From Haloplanus litoreus (lineage in GTDB: Archaea; Halobacteriota; Halobacteria; Halobacteriales; Haloferacaceae): 64,000 bases of DNA. Position 1 is the stretch's first letter. Every line of letters begins with the position of its first letter. The position numbers were made by a program, and so were the translations under genes. Of the stretch, positions 44,039 to 52,025 are shown one piece after another. The DNA lies in assembly GCF_042677945.1 (NCBI RefSeq), contig NZ_JBHUDN010000003.1; one strand, given 5' to 3'. The notes beneath the pieces were generated by a model, which worked only from the letters and a program-made list of their open reading frames with translations, ran no database searches and had not been told where the DNA came from.

Positions 44039-44908
44039 TCACGAGTTGACTTCCTCCAGCCGACTGTTGACGACGACCCGGCCCTTCGGCGTCAGTTCCG
44101 TCCCCTGATCGCCGTCGACGACGAGTTCCTTCTCCCGCAGTCCGTTGAGGACCATCGTCGTCTGGCTGGGTTCGGCAGCCACCACGTCGAGGGGGTCGAC
44201 GCCCTCGCCGGCGGAGTAGATGGCGAGCAACACCTGCACCTCCTCGTCGGAGAGCGAGACGTCCGAGAGCGCCTCCACGAGGTCGCTGTACTCGAGACGG
44301 AGGTAGCGACCGAGGAGGTTCATCACCCGCTCCGAGGGGAGCGCGACCACCGAGACGAGCGCGGTGGTACGTGGTACGTGGTGAACCGACAACGCCGGTC
44401 GGTCCCGGCCGGCGAGGGTTCGACGCTCCTTCTCGAAGTTGGTCACCGTCTGCAGGTCGATGGTGAACGACTGATCGCCGCTACTGAACGCGAGACTGCC
44501 GTCGTCGACGGAGAGTCGGGCCTGTTTGGCCGGGGAGTCGACAACTCGGCCCCCACGCCGCGTGGGGTGTTGGACCGTCACCTCGCGGCCGTTCAGGTGG
44601 GCCTTGAACAGGACGGTGGCGAACTTGTCGATGGTGTCGGCGTCCCCCTCGACGACGGCCATCCGACGGCCGTCGTCGGTGTTGTAGGCGACGGTCACGG
44701 TATCGCTGAAGAACTCGCGCATCTCTGGCGGGACGTGACCGACGGCCACGTCGAACATCGCCGCCATCGGAATCGTCACCTTGTGGTCCTCGCCGGCGAG
44801 AACGAGTCGTTTGGGACTCAGCATGATCCGACCCCGAACCGGATCGGACCGGCCCATGTCGGTCAGATAGAACCGGCCGACGAAATCCGCGATGACGCGT
44901 TCGCTCAC
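44039..44908 (-). CDS. cheF2: Archaeal chemotaxis adaptor CheF2
   Basis: This 289-residue paralogue of CheF1 faces it tail to tail. The first half has GRIMLSPKRLVLAGEDHKVT and the C-terminal part has SLSDEEVQVLLAIYSAGEGV and DPLDVVAAEPSQTTMVLNGL. Its start lies 27 bp after arlJ, so it is the last gene of the archaellum operon. The two CheF copies placed at the junction of the che and arl operons match their role as adaptors between the two. Confidence 0.9.
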   Translation of the reverse strand: MSERVIADFVGRFYLTDMGRSDPVRGRIMLSPKRLVLAGEDHKVTIPMAAMFDVAVGHVPPEMREFFSDTVTVAYNTDDGRRMAVVEGDADTIDKFATVLFKAHLNGREVTVQHPTRRGGRVVDSPAKQARLSVDDGSLAFSSGDQSFTIDLQTVTNFEKERRTLAGRDRPALSVHHVPRTTALVSVVALPSERVMNLLGRYLRLEYSDLVEALSDVSLSDEEVQVLLAIYSAGEGVDPLDVVAAEPSQTTMVLNGLREKELVVDGDQGTELTPKGRVVVNSRLEEVNS

Positions 44909-44935
44909 GCGAGCACCTCCACCGACTGCCGGCGG

Positions 44936-46681
44936 TCAGACATCCAGCAACCCTCCCACGACGGACATGGTCAGCATGGCGACCAGACAGCCGATCCAAG
45001 CGAGCAACACGAAGTGCAGGAGTGCGTTGGCCTTGTGCCCACCGTCGACGGTCCGAATCATGAGCGCCGACAGGACCGCGTTGATCATCACCACGGAGAG
45101 CAACAGGAACTGGATGAGTGGCAGGTCGTACACCTCGGTGTGGATGAGTTGACCGGCGCTGAACTGCGACGTCGTGGTGAGGTCGAGGGACATACTGGCG
45201 AGGATGTCGACGATTTTGAAGCCGATGAAGAAGGCGAACGAAGAGGCCGCGGTGATCCCGTACAGCAGGCCGATCATCGTGACGGTCGCCTGCTCACGTT
45301 GCTGTCGGAGTTGGTTGACGTGGTTCATATTCTCGCTGATGAGTTCACCCAACTGTTTCGGCTCGCCCCCCATCTGTCTGCCGACGAGGTACATCTCGCT
45401 GAACTTCTGGATGAGGTACGACTGGGTGTTGGCGGTGAAGTACTCCCACGCCCGGTCGGGTTCGAGCCGCATGTTCAACCGCTTGAACAGGTCGTCGACG
45501 TCGTGGGTAAGCGGCCCGAAGTCCTTCTTGCGGAGGGTCTTGAGCACCGCCGTAGTGGTGGACTGTTTCGCCGTCTCGCTCGCGCCGAGTGCCCGGATGA
45601 AACTCGGGAACTCGTCGTCACGGGCCTTGATGCGCTCTTCCTGGATCCGGAACACGATCCCCGGGAGGGCGAGCGGAGTGACCGGGATGGCCATGTAGAG
45701 GGGGCGCGGGAGCGACGACACGGGCAGCAGGTCGGTCAGGCCGGGCGCGACGCCGAACAGATCGCCCGCGACGAGGACGATGAGTATCACGGAGAGCAGG
45801 CCGCCGACGGCGAGGCTAGCGACCATCCGCCACTCGCCATCCGGACGAATCCCGTCGGGGTAGTACCAGATCGGGTCGTACGGCGTGAGCGTCCGGATGA
45901 CGAGGTAGAATCCGATCTGGATGAACGCGTAGAGGACGATGACTGCGCCGACGGTCATACTCGGGTTCGTCCCGGTGAGGATGGGGAGGACGATGGCGAA
46001 CACGAGCGCGAACGTCATCGAGAGCACCATCGACAGGTAGAGGTCCTTCATGACCTCGAGGTTGTCGAGGGTGCTCTCGTACATCGTCACGTAGTTCTGG
46101 ATCATCACCTGTTGTTCGCTGAGGAGGAACTCGCTGAGTTCCTGCCCGGCGTTGACGGTGTACGCCAGGCGCTCGAAGAAGTCCGCGAGCGGGTCACTCG
46201 GGATGCTTCGGGCGCGCCGACGACAGGCGTCGTCGAGGCTCTGATTCCAGGTGTCGACGAGTTGGACGATGCGGTTCACCTCCGTCGCCAAGGCGCCGTA
46301 CTCCTCCTCGTCGGCGAGTTTCCGGAACACCTCCATCCGGTCGATGTTCGTCGTCGACAGCACCGTCATGTGAGTCATCAGGAGGTGGTACTGGTTCTCC
46401 ATCTCGACACGCTCCTGGCTGACGAGGAGCTTCGGGTAGGCGACGGCCGCGACGAGGACGAGGCCACCGAGCAGCGGAATCGGGAGGCGCACCGAGAGGG
46501 GTAACTCCACGAAGACGGCGACGGCGACGGTGCCGACGAGAAACAGCGCCGACGGGAGGACGATGAGAAGGAGATACCGCGACATCGGCATCTCCATCCG
46601 CTCGTAGGCGTCGACGACCGACGCGAGCGTCTCCGAGGCGGTGATCTCTGACTCGCCTCCCGCCGCTGGTTCTGATGCCAT
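44936..46681 (-). CDS. arlJ: Archaellum membrane platform protein ArlJ (FlaJ)
   Basis: This 581-residue TadC/GspF-type membrane protein has helix clusters near residues 35-85, 210-330 and at the C-terminus, with two large cytoplasmic regions between. Landmarks are NRIVQLVDTWNQSLDDACRR and YLVGRQMGGEPKQLGELISE with NMNHVNQLRQQREQATVTMI. It is the sole polytopic membrane platform of the archaellum motor and binds ArlI and ArlH. Its ATG overlaps the arlI stop (TAATG). Confidence 0.93.
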   Translation of the reverse strand: MASEPAAGGESEITASETLASVVDAYERMEMPMSRYLLLIVLPSALFLVGTVAVAVFVELPLSVRLPIPLLGGLVLVAAVAYPKLLVSQERVEMENQYHLLMTHMTVLSTTNIDRMEVFRKLADEEEYGALATEVNRIVQLVDTWNQSLDDACRRRARSIPSDPLADFFERLAYTVNAGQELSEFLLSEQQVMIQNYVTMYESTLDNLEVMKDLYLSMVLSMTFALVFAIVLPILTGTNPSMTVGAVIVLYAFIQIGFYLVIRTLTPYDPIWYYPDGIRPDGEWRMVASLAVGGLLSVILIVLVAGDLFGVAPGLTDLLPVSSLPRPLYMAIPVTPLALPGIVFRIQEERIKARDDEFPSFIRALGASETAKQSTTTAVLKTLRKKDFGPLTHDVDDLFKRLNMRLEPDRAWEYFTANTQSYLIQKFSEMYLVGRQMGGEPKQLGELISENMNHVNQLRQQREQATVTMIGLLYGITAASSFAFFIGFKIVDILASMSLDLTTTSQFSAGQLIHTEVYDLPLIQFLLLSVVMINAVLSALMIRTVDGGHKANALLHFVLLAWIGCLVAMLTMSVVGGLLDV

Positions 46682-48354
46682 TATCGGTGGATGTCGAACG
46701 GGAGGCCCTCAACCCCGTCGCGCTGGAAGGCCTCGATGGCTTCGTTGACCTCGTGGTAGCCGAGGATGTTCTCCTCGATCATGCGCTCGATCAGGCGAGC
46801 ACGGAAGTCCAGGTCGTCGTAGATTTCGCGGGTGTCTGCGTAGCCGAGAAGGGTCGCGATCTGTTCCTCGAGGACGTAGGAGTTGTTCATGCCCTGGAAG
46901 TTGATCTCGTCCTCGACGGGGTCCCAGCTGAACACCTGTCGCGTGACGACGCCGTCCATCTCCTTGGAGTACCCCTCGATTTCTTGGACGCTCGTCACGC
47001 GACGCAACACGTCGTCGCCTTGCTTCACGCGATTCTGGAACAGCGCCACGTCGGCCACGTCCATGAACGTCTCCGGGACGTTGATCGGTTCGCCGGTGAA
47101 CCGCTGGATCATGGAGACGATGTCGCTGGCGTGGAAGGTGAGCATGACCGGGTGACCGGTCTGGGCCGCCTGGAAGGCCATGCGACCTTCCTCGCCACGA
47201 ACCTCACCCACGATGATGTAGTCGGGGCGGGACCGAAGCGCCGCGGACACGAGGTCGAACATGTCCACGTCGGAGTCCTCCTCGGCGCCACCCTCGCGGG
47301 TGAGCAACTGCTGCCAGGTGTCGTGCGGCGGCAGCACCTCGGCGGTGTCCTCCGCGGTGTAAATCTTGGAGTCCCGGGGAATGAACGACATGATGCTGTT
47401 GAGCGTCGTCGTCTTCCCGGACGCCGTCTCGCCGACGACGAACACCGTCTGTTCGTTCTCCAGGCAGAGCCACAGGTAGGCCGTGAGCTCCGGCGAGAGC
47501 GTTCCCCACTTGGTGATCTGGTTGATCGAGAGCGGCGTCTCGTCGCCCTGGCGGATGGTGAGACTCGGCCCCTGGACGCTCACGTCGTCGGAGTAGATGA
47601 CGTTGAGACGGGAGCCGTCCGGCAGGGTGGAGTCGACGATGGGGTTGGAGTCCGAGACGGGGTCGCCGATGCGCTCGCCCATGCTCCGGATCCAGGAGTC
47701 GAACTGCTCGGGCGTCCCGAAGTCCACGGTGGTCTCGATCATACCGTAGGTCCCGTGATCGACGAAGCACTGGTGGGGACCGATGACGTGAATGTCCTCG
47801 TTGGCCGGGTCACGCATCACGGGTTCCAGCGGGCCGAGACCGACGATATCGCGGTTGAGACGGTAGCGGATGTTCTCGTACGTCTGCTCGCTGACGCGGT
47901 AGTTGCCGAGGCCGAGGAACCGCTTGAGACGGTCGATCCAGTAGCGCAGGCCGCTCCGGTCGCGGTCGATGGTCGTCGTCTCCTGGAGGAGTTCCTCGAT
48001 CCGGTCGTCGTACTCCGACTCCTCCTCGGGAACCGCCTTGCTGACGCTCCGATCCAGGAGTTCGTCCCGGATCTTTCCGAACAGGGTCCGCTCGTCCCCG
48101 GAGAGCGACGGCTCGATGGCGTAGTACTTCATGTCCTGTCCCAGGTCGCCGTAGATGTGACAGTAGATCGGGCCGCCGATGGGATAGAGGACGTTCGGGC
48201 GGTGTGTCTCGTACTCGCTCGTGGGTTCGTCGATGAGCAGGGGGAACTCGCCAGTGATCTGTTTGAACTTCTTCAGGTGATCCCGGAGGTGGGGTCGCTG
48301 GGCGGCGATCTGTTTGAGTTCGTCCGACGGCGTGGCGGTTCCGAGCTCCGTCAT
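46681..48354 (-). CDS. arlI: Archaellum motor ATPase ArlI (FlaI)
   Basis: This 557-residue secretion ATPase of the GspE/TadA family has Walker A VVGETASGKTTTLNSIMSFI. It also has an Asp box (DSKIYTAEDTAEVLPPHDTW), Walker B-like IIVGEVRGEEGRMAFQAAQT and a His box (TGHPVMLTFHASD). It drives both archaellum assembly and rotation. The longer N-terminal domain (about 240 residues) is normal. arlH is 3 bp upstream and arlJ overlaps downstream. Confidence 0.94.
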   Translation of the reverse strand: MTELGTATPSDELKQIAAQRPHLRDHLKKFKQITGEFPLLIDEPTSEYETHRPNVLYPIGGPIYCHIYGDLGQDMKYYAIEPSLSGDERTLFGKIRDELLDRSVSKAVPEEESEYDDRIEELLQETTTIDRDRSGLRYWIDRLKRFLGLGNYRVSEQTYENIRYRLNRDIVGLGPLEPVMRDPANEDIHVIGPHQCFVDHGTYGMIETTVDFGTPEQFDSWIRSMGERIGDPVSDSNPIVDSTLPDGSRLNVIYSDDVSVQGPSLTIRQGDETPLSINQITKWGTLSPELTAYLWLCLENEQTVFVVGETASGKTTTLNSIMSFIPRDSKIYTAEDTAEVLPPHDTWQQLLTREGGAEEDSDVDMFDLVSAALRSRPDYIIVGEVRGEEGRMAFQAAQTGHPVMLTFHASDIVSMIQRFTGEPINVPETFMDVADVALFQNRVKQGDDVLRRVTSVQEIEGYSKEMDGVVTRQVFSWDPVEDEINFQGMNNSYVLEEQIATLLGYADTREIYDDLDFRARLIERMIEENILGYHEVNEAIEAFQRDGVEGLPFDIHR

Positions 48355-48357
48355 ACG

Positions 48358-49116
48358 TTAGGCGACACTCCGGCTTTCGATGACGATGCCCGTCCCGGAG
48401 CGGACGGAGTATCCGATGGTGTCACCCACCTGCTGTCCCATTCCCGCGAAGCGTTTGACCGAAATCTGACGGCGAACGTCGTTGCCGACCTCCACCATCT
48501 CGAGTTCGAGGAACACGTCGGCGATGGATCGGAAGGGGCCGATGGCCTCCTCGTCCACCGTCGACGGGTCGACGGTCAAGACGATGACCTTGCCCTGAGA
48601 GATCACGTCACGGAAGAACCCGATGATCTCCAGAGCCGCCTGCCGTTCCTCGTTCTGGCGGACCAGCGCCTCGAACTTCGGGTCGTTGCGGAGGATAGCG
48701 TCGAACGTGTCGATCACGATTACGTCCGAGTTCCACATCGTCTCCGCGTTCATCAGGCGCTTCAACAGTTCCTTGCGCTCGCCTTCCCCCTCGTCGGCGA
48801 GTCTGCCGCCGGTGTCGAAGTCGGCGTGGAGGAAGAGGACGTCCTCGTCGAGGAGGTGATCGACCATGTCGTACGACAGCGAGTGCATCTGGTCGATGAA
48901 CCCCCGAACGGTCAACTCCGTCGAGAGGTACGTCACGGAGTGACCCTCCTCGCAGAAGCCGTAGGTGAACCGCTGTGACATGGCGCTCTTGCCGGCCCCG
49001 TAGTCCCCCTCGGCGAGGACGATGCTGCCACGAGGAACGCCCCCACCGAGTTCCTTGTTGAGGCGGTCGTGATCCTCCAGTCCAAGCGAGAACAGGTTGG
49101 TCTGTGCTCGGCTCAT
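48358..49116 (-). CDS. arlH: Archaellum regulatory ATPase ArlH (FlaH)
   Basis: This 252-residue RecA/KaiC-like ATPase has Walker A GDYGAGKS at residues 37-44 and a Walker B-like strand SDVIVIDTFDAIL. It binds nucleotide and docks on ArlI inside the motor ring. Start/stop overlap with arlG (4 bp) and 3 bp to arlI show tight coupling. Confidence 0.93.
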   Translation of the reverse strand: MSRAQTNLFSLGLEDHDRLNKELGGGVPRGSIVLAEGDYGAGKSAMSQRFTYGFCEEGHSVTYLSTELTVRGFIDQMHSLSYDMVDHLLDEDVLFLHADFDTGGRLADEGEGERKELLKRLMNAETMWNSDVIVIDTFDAILRNDPKFEALVRQNEERQAALEIIGFFRDVISQGKVIVLTVDPSTVDEEAIGPFRSIADVFLELEMVEVGNDVRRQISVKRFAGMGQQVGDTIGYSVRSGTGIVIESRSVA

Positions 49117-49559
49117 GTGCGGAACGCGAACACCTCCTCGTCGCCGTTGACGATGATCTTCGCGCGGTGGTCACCGGTCGACAGGTCGACGCCGCCGATG
49201 TCGAGACGGACGACGTTGTTCGGCCGCCAGTCGGTCCCGTCGACGACGGTGACCGTGACGTTCGTCCGGTACTGACCGTTCACCAGAATCTCGATAAACT
49301 GGGAGTCGGCCGGAATCTCCGACGTACCGGTGTTTTTCACCAGGAGCGTCACCGTCTTCGAGGAGTTGTTGTAGACGGGGCTTCCCGGATCGCTGATCAC
49401 CTCGATGTCGGTCCGAACCTCCTCCGAAACCTCGAGGCTCTGGTCGTCGATGCCCTGGCTGAGCCGGGAGATACCCTGGGTGAACGTTCCGGCCACGCCG
49501 GCGGCGATGACCAGACTCGCGATGAACAGAATCAGATGGGAGGCCGAAACGCTCGCCAT
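49113..49559 (-). CDS. arlG: Archaellum stator protein ArlG (FlaG)
   Basis: This 148-residue protein has one N-terminal membrane helix (ASHLILFIASLVIAAGVAGT) and an extracellular beta-sandwich domain (SKTVTLLVKNTGTSEIPADS, DWRPNNVVRLDIGGVDLST). With ArlF it forms the pseudo-periplasmic stator that binds the S-layer. The start overlaps arlF by one base (TGATG) and the stop overlaps arlH. Confidence 0.9.
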   Translation of the reverse strand: MASVSASHLILFIASLVIAAGVAGTFTQGISRLSQGIDDQSLEVSEEVRTDIEVISDPGSPVYNNSSKTVTLLVKNTGTSEIPADSQFIEILVNGQYRTNVTVTVVDGTDWRPNNVVRLDIGGVDLSTGDHRAKIIVNGDEEVFAFRT

Positions 49560-50005
49560 CAGAGCACCTCCACGGCCGCCACGCCGGGGCCGGAGACGAC
49601 TTTGATGCGGTTCGGTTGGCTCGATACCGACACTTCGAGATACAGCCGTTCACCGGGGAACCACAGGTCCGTCGACGCGTTGCCGTCGACGGTGCGGGCC
49701 GTGAAGTTGTCGCGGTACGCGTTGTCGACGATGAGGTCGACCGCCTCCACGGAGAGTTCGGTCGCACCCTCGTTGGTCACGTTCACCGAGAGCGTCCCGT
49801 TGCCGTCGTAGGAGGCGTTGGCGATGGCGATAGCCGTGTTCTGCTGGTCGAGTGCCTCCTCGTCGACGGCGGACCGGGCGTCGGTGACGCGTTCGAACCC
49901 GTTGGCCGACGCGGTGTACGCCGTCGAGAAGGCGAGGAAAATGCCGACGAAGATGATCGCCGCCGACCCGCTGACGCTAAAGCCCAAACGGAACCCCCCC
50001 GCCAC
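49559..50005 (-). CDS. arlF: Archaellum stator protein ArlF (FlaF)
   Basis: This 148-residue protein has an N-terminal helix (VSGSAAIIFVGIFLAFSTAY) followed by a beta-sandwich domain (GNGTLSVNVTNEGATELSVE, GERLYLEVSVSSQPNRI). ArlF binds the S-layer and anchors the motor. The GTG start lies inside the end of arlCE, a 29-bp overlap, so its translation should depend on that gene. Confidence 0.9.
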   Translation of the reverse strand: MAGGFRLGFSVSGSAAIIFVGIFLAFSTAYTASANGFERVTDARSAVDEEALDQQNTAIAIANASYDGNGTLSVNVTNEGATELSVEAVDLIVDNAYRDNFTARTVDGNASTDLWFPGERLYLEVSVSSQPNRIKVVSGPGVAAVEVL

Positions 50006-51398
50006 CGCTCCAGCACTCGAACACGATCGAATCGGCCGTCGATCCGGTGAGCCGGCTGATGTACCGGAGGCTCGCGACGTGGTGGTCGATGGAGAGGTCC
50101 GACGGGGCGCCCGTCACGTCGTCTTCGACCTCCCCGAATCCGACGAGGAAGTCGTGCAGTTCGTCGGCGGCGTCCTCGCCGACCCACTGGATCCGTCGGT
50201 AGTACTCGACGGCCCGGGCGGCGTCCGCCACGTCACTCTCCTCGACGAGGTACTCGAGCCACTCGAGGACGAGCAGATCACCGACGTAGCCCGACGGCAG
50301 GCGGTCGAGATAGGGCTTCGTAACCGCCGCCTGCGAGCCGTCCATCAGGGTGTTGGCGGCGAACTGCAGGTCACCAGTGCCGCCGGTATCCGCCCGCCGA
50401 CCCTCCTCGGGGGTCTGGGCGGCCGCGGCACCGGCTGCCACCGGTTCTTCCTCGGGCGTGGCGTCCGGCGTCTCGTCGACGGCGGTCGGGTCGGGGCCGG
50501 AGTCGGGGCTTGAATCCGGTTCGGGGTCCTCGAACCCCCCGTCGTCGAAGTCACCGATCCCACCGGTCTCGCCGAAGTCGTCGTCGAAGGCGTCGTCGCC
50601 GTTGGTCGCTTCCTCCGTGAAGTCCTCCTCGAAGGCGTCCTCGGCGTCGCCGTTGGTCGCTTCCTCCGTGAAGTCCTCCTCGAAGGCATCCTCGGCGTCG
50701 CCGTTGGTCGCTCCCTCGTCCTCTTCGGCCCAGTCGGCGTCGCCGCTCTCGTACTCGTCTTTCAGTTCCTCGAACGATTTGCCGGAGTCGTCTGAATCGT
50801 CGGATTCGTCGGCCATAGTGTCCTCGGTGGTCGGTGCGTCGCCGCTCGGTTCGTCGAAGTCGTCGAAGCCGTCGTCGTCCCCTTCGTCCAGAAAGTCGTC
50901 GTCGAAGAAGTCCTCGGCTTCGGCTCCCGCGATGTCGTCGTCCAGGTCTTCCTCCTCGTCCTCGTCGCTGTCGTCGAACAGTCCGAGTGAGCCGCCACCC
51001 GGCCCGTCGAAGCCGCCGCCGGCCTGAGCGTCGTCGACGAACGGATTGACACCACGGGTAACCATCTCGTAGATGTCGAGTAGTTTGCGGACGTTCTCCT
51101 CGACGTCCTCGACGGTGTTGCTGATCTCCTCGTTCTCGCTGCGGATCGTGCTCACCGTCGAGGAGAGGCTGGCGACTTCGTTTTCCATCTCGTCGATGCG
51201 TCCCTCGAGTTCCGCGGTCGCGGCGCCCCCGTCGTCGCCCCCGTCGTCGAATCCGAGTTCGTCGTCGAAGCCGTCGTCACCCCCGAATCCGTCGAGGTCG
51301 TCGTCCTCCTCCTCGAAGAACATGTCGTCGTCACCGGACCCGCCGCTCTCCGCCTCCTCGTCGCCGTCACGGTTCAGGAAGCGGTCTAAGAGCTCCAT
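49977..51398 (-). CDS. arlCE: Archaellum cytosolic ring protein ArlCE (FlaC/FlaE fusion)
   Basis: This 473-residue protein is the first gene of the arl operon. The N-terminus has a short helix and an Asp/Gly-rich segment. The ArlC-type coiled coil follows (TAELEGRIDEMENEVASLSS, ENVRKLLDIYEMVTRGVNPF), then a very acidic low-complexity middle. The C-terminal ArlD/E domain is YLDRLPSGYVGDLLVLEWLE with AARAVEYYRRIQWVGEDAAD. The middle holds a 17-residue tandem duplication (see 50601-50702). ArlC/D/E form the ring that receives the CheF signal. No separate arlD is present in this window. The start is ATG at 51398. Confidence 0.88.
   Translation of the reverse strand: MELLDRFLNRDGDEEAESGGSGDDDMFFEEEDDDLDGFGGDDGFDDELGFDDGGDDGGAATAELEGRIDEMENEVASLSSTVSTIRSENEEISNTVEDVEENVRKLLDIYEMVTRGVNPFVDDAQAGGGFDGPGGGSLGLFDDSDEDEEEDLDDDIAGAEAEDFFDDDFLDEGDDDGFDDFDEPSGDAPTTEDTMADESDDSDDSGKSFEELKDEYESGDADWAEEDEGATNGDAEDAFEEDFTEEATNGDAEDAFEEDFTEEATNGDDAFDDDFGETGGIGDFDDGGFEDPEPDSSPDSGPDPTAVDETPDATPEEEPVAAGAAAAQTPEEGRRADTGGTGDLQFAANTLMDGSQAAVTKPYLDRLPSGYVGDLLVLEWLEYLVEESDVADAARAVEYYRRIQWVGEDAADELHDFLVGFGEVEDDVTGAPSDLSIDHHVASLRYISRLTGSTADSIVFECWSGGGGVPFGL
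50601..50702 (-). repeat. 51-bp tandem duplication inside arlCE
   Basis: Two adjacent 51-bp copies (50601-50651 and 50652-50702) differ at one base, and a third partial copy starts at 50703. Each encodes the 17-residue unit EDAFEEDFTEEATNGDA in the acidic linker. Near-identity implies recent duplication by slippage or unequal exchange, with the frame preserved. Confidence 0.9.
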
Positions 51399-51486
51399 CC
51401 GACACCTCCCGCTGCCGACCCGGTCGTCGAGCCCATTCTATCGTACCGAAAGTAGGTCTCGCGTACTTTAATCGTTGCCCTTCAGT

Positions 51487-51500
51487 TATCAATTTTGATA
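51487..51500 (-). promoter_or_regulatory. Motility palindrome of the arlCE operon promoter
   Basis: TATCAAAATTGATA on the minus strand has perfect TATCAA/TTGATA arms. The near edge is 17 bp from the centre of a TATA-like GATTAAAGT (about 51470). It heads the arlCE-F-G-H-I-J-cheF2 operon. Confidence 0.6.
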
Positions 51501-51523
51501 CGTGTGCGACGCTCGTCTGCCGG

Positions 51524-52024
51524 TTAGAGCTCGTGCTCGTCGCCGGCGCTCTTGACGACGAGCGTTCCCGTCTCTCCACGAAACCGCAACGATCGGCCCG
51601 AATCCCCGCCGACGTCCTCCGCGACGACGGGCACGCCGAGTCGGTCGAGGGTCCGCCGGCCAACCGCGACGTTGCGTTCGCCGATGGATTCGTCCTGGCT
51701 GTCGAACTCGAACATGGCGCTCCCGCCGGCCAGCTTCGCCGTGATGTGACCGGGGCTTGCGCCCTCCCGCCGCATCGCGGACACCGCGGCGTCGATACCC
51801 GTGTCGGTGAACTTCGCCGCGTTGTCCGGACTTTCGGGCGCCAGCGGAAGCATGGCGTGAACTAGCCCGGCGACGCCCGCCGACTCGTCAAACAATCCGA
51901 TGCCCAGACAGGAGCCGAGACCACTGGTGGTCAACACGGCGCCGTCGGCCGTGACCGCGAAGTCGGCAATACCGACGCGGCGTCGGGTTCGCCCGGAAGT
52001 CGCCTCCCGCCCGTAGGTCTTCAT
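51524..52024 (-). CDS. cheD: Chemoreceptor glutamine deamidase CheD
   Basis: This 166-residue protein has the CheD catalytic residues: Cys39 in TTSGLGSCLGIGLFD and His56 in AGLVHAMLPLA. The conserved AKLAGGSAMFEF and GERNVAVGRRTLDRLGVPVV are also present. It deamidates transducer glutamines and binds CheC. It starts 1 bp after the cheC stop region, the third gene of cheY-cheC-cheD. Confidence 0.92.
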   Translation of the reverse strand: MKTYGREATSGRTRRRVGIADFAVTADGAVLTTSGLGSCLGIGLFDESAGVAGLVHAMLPLAPESPDNAAKFTDTGIDAAVSAMRREGASPGHITAKLAGGSAMFEFDSQDESIGERNVAVGRRTLDRLGVPVVAEDVGGDSGRSLRFRGETGTLVVKSAGDEHEL

Positions 52025-52025
52025 A

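Noticed and set aside
44378..48978. Two long plus-strand frames opposite arlJ, arlI and arlH
   Set aside because: Antisense to well-identified archaellum genes; they arise from the strong third-position GC bias.
50430..51330. Dense GTC/TCC triplet repeats resembling a microsatellite or CRISPR-like array
   Set aside because: These are Asp/Glu/Gly codons of the acidic ArlCE linker; apart from the 51-bp duplication there is no regular repeat-spacer pattern.
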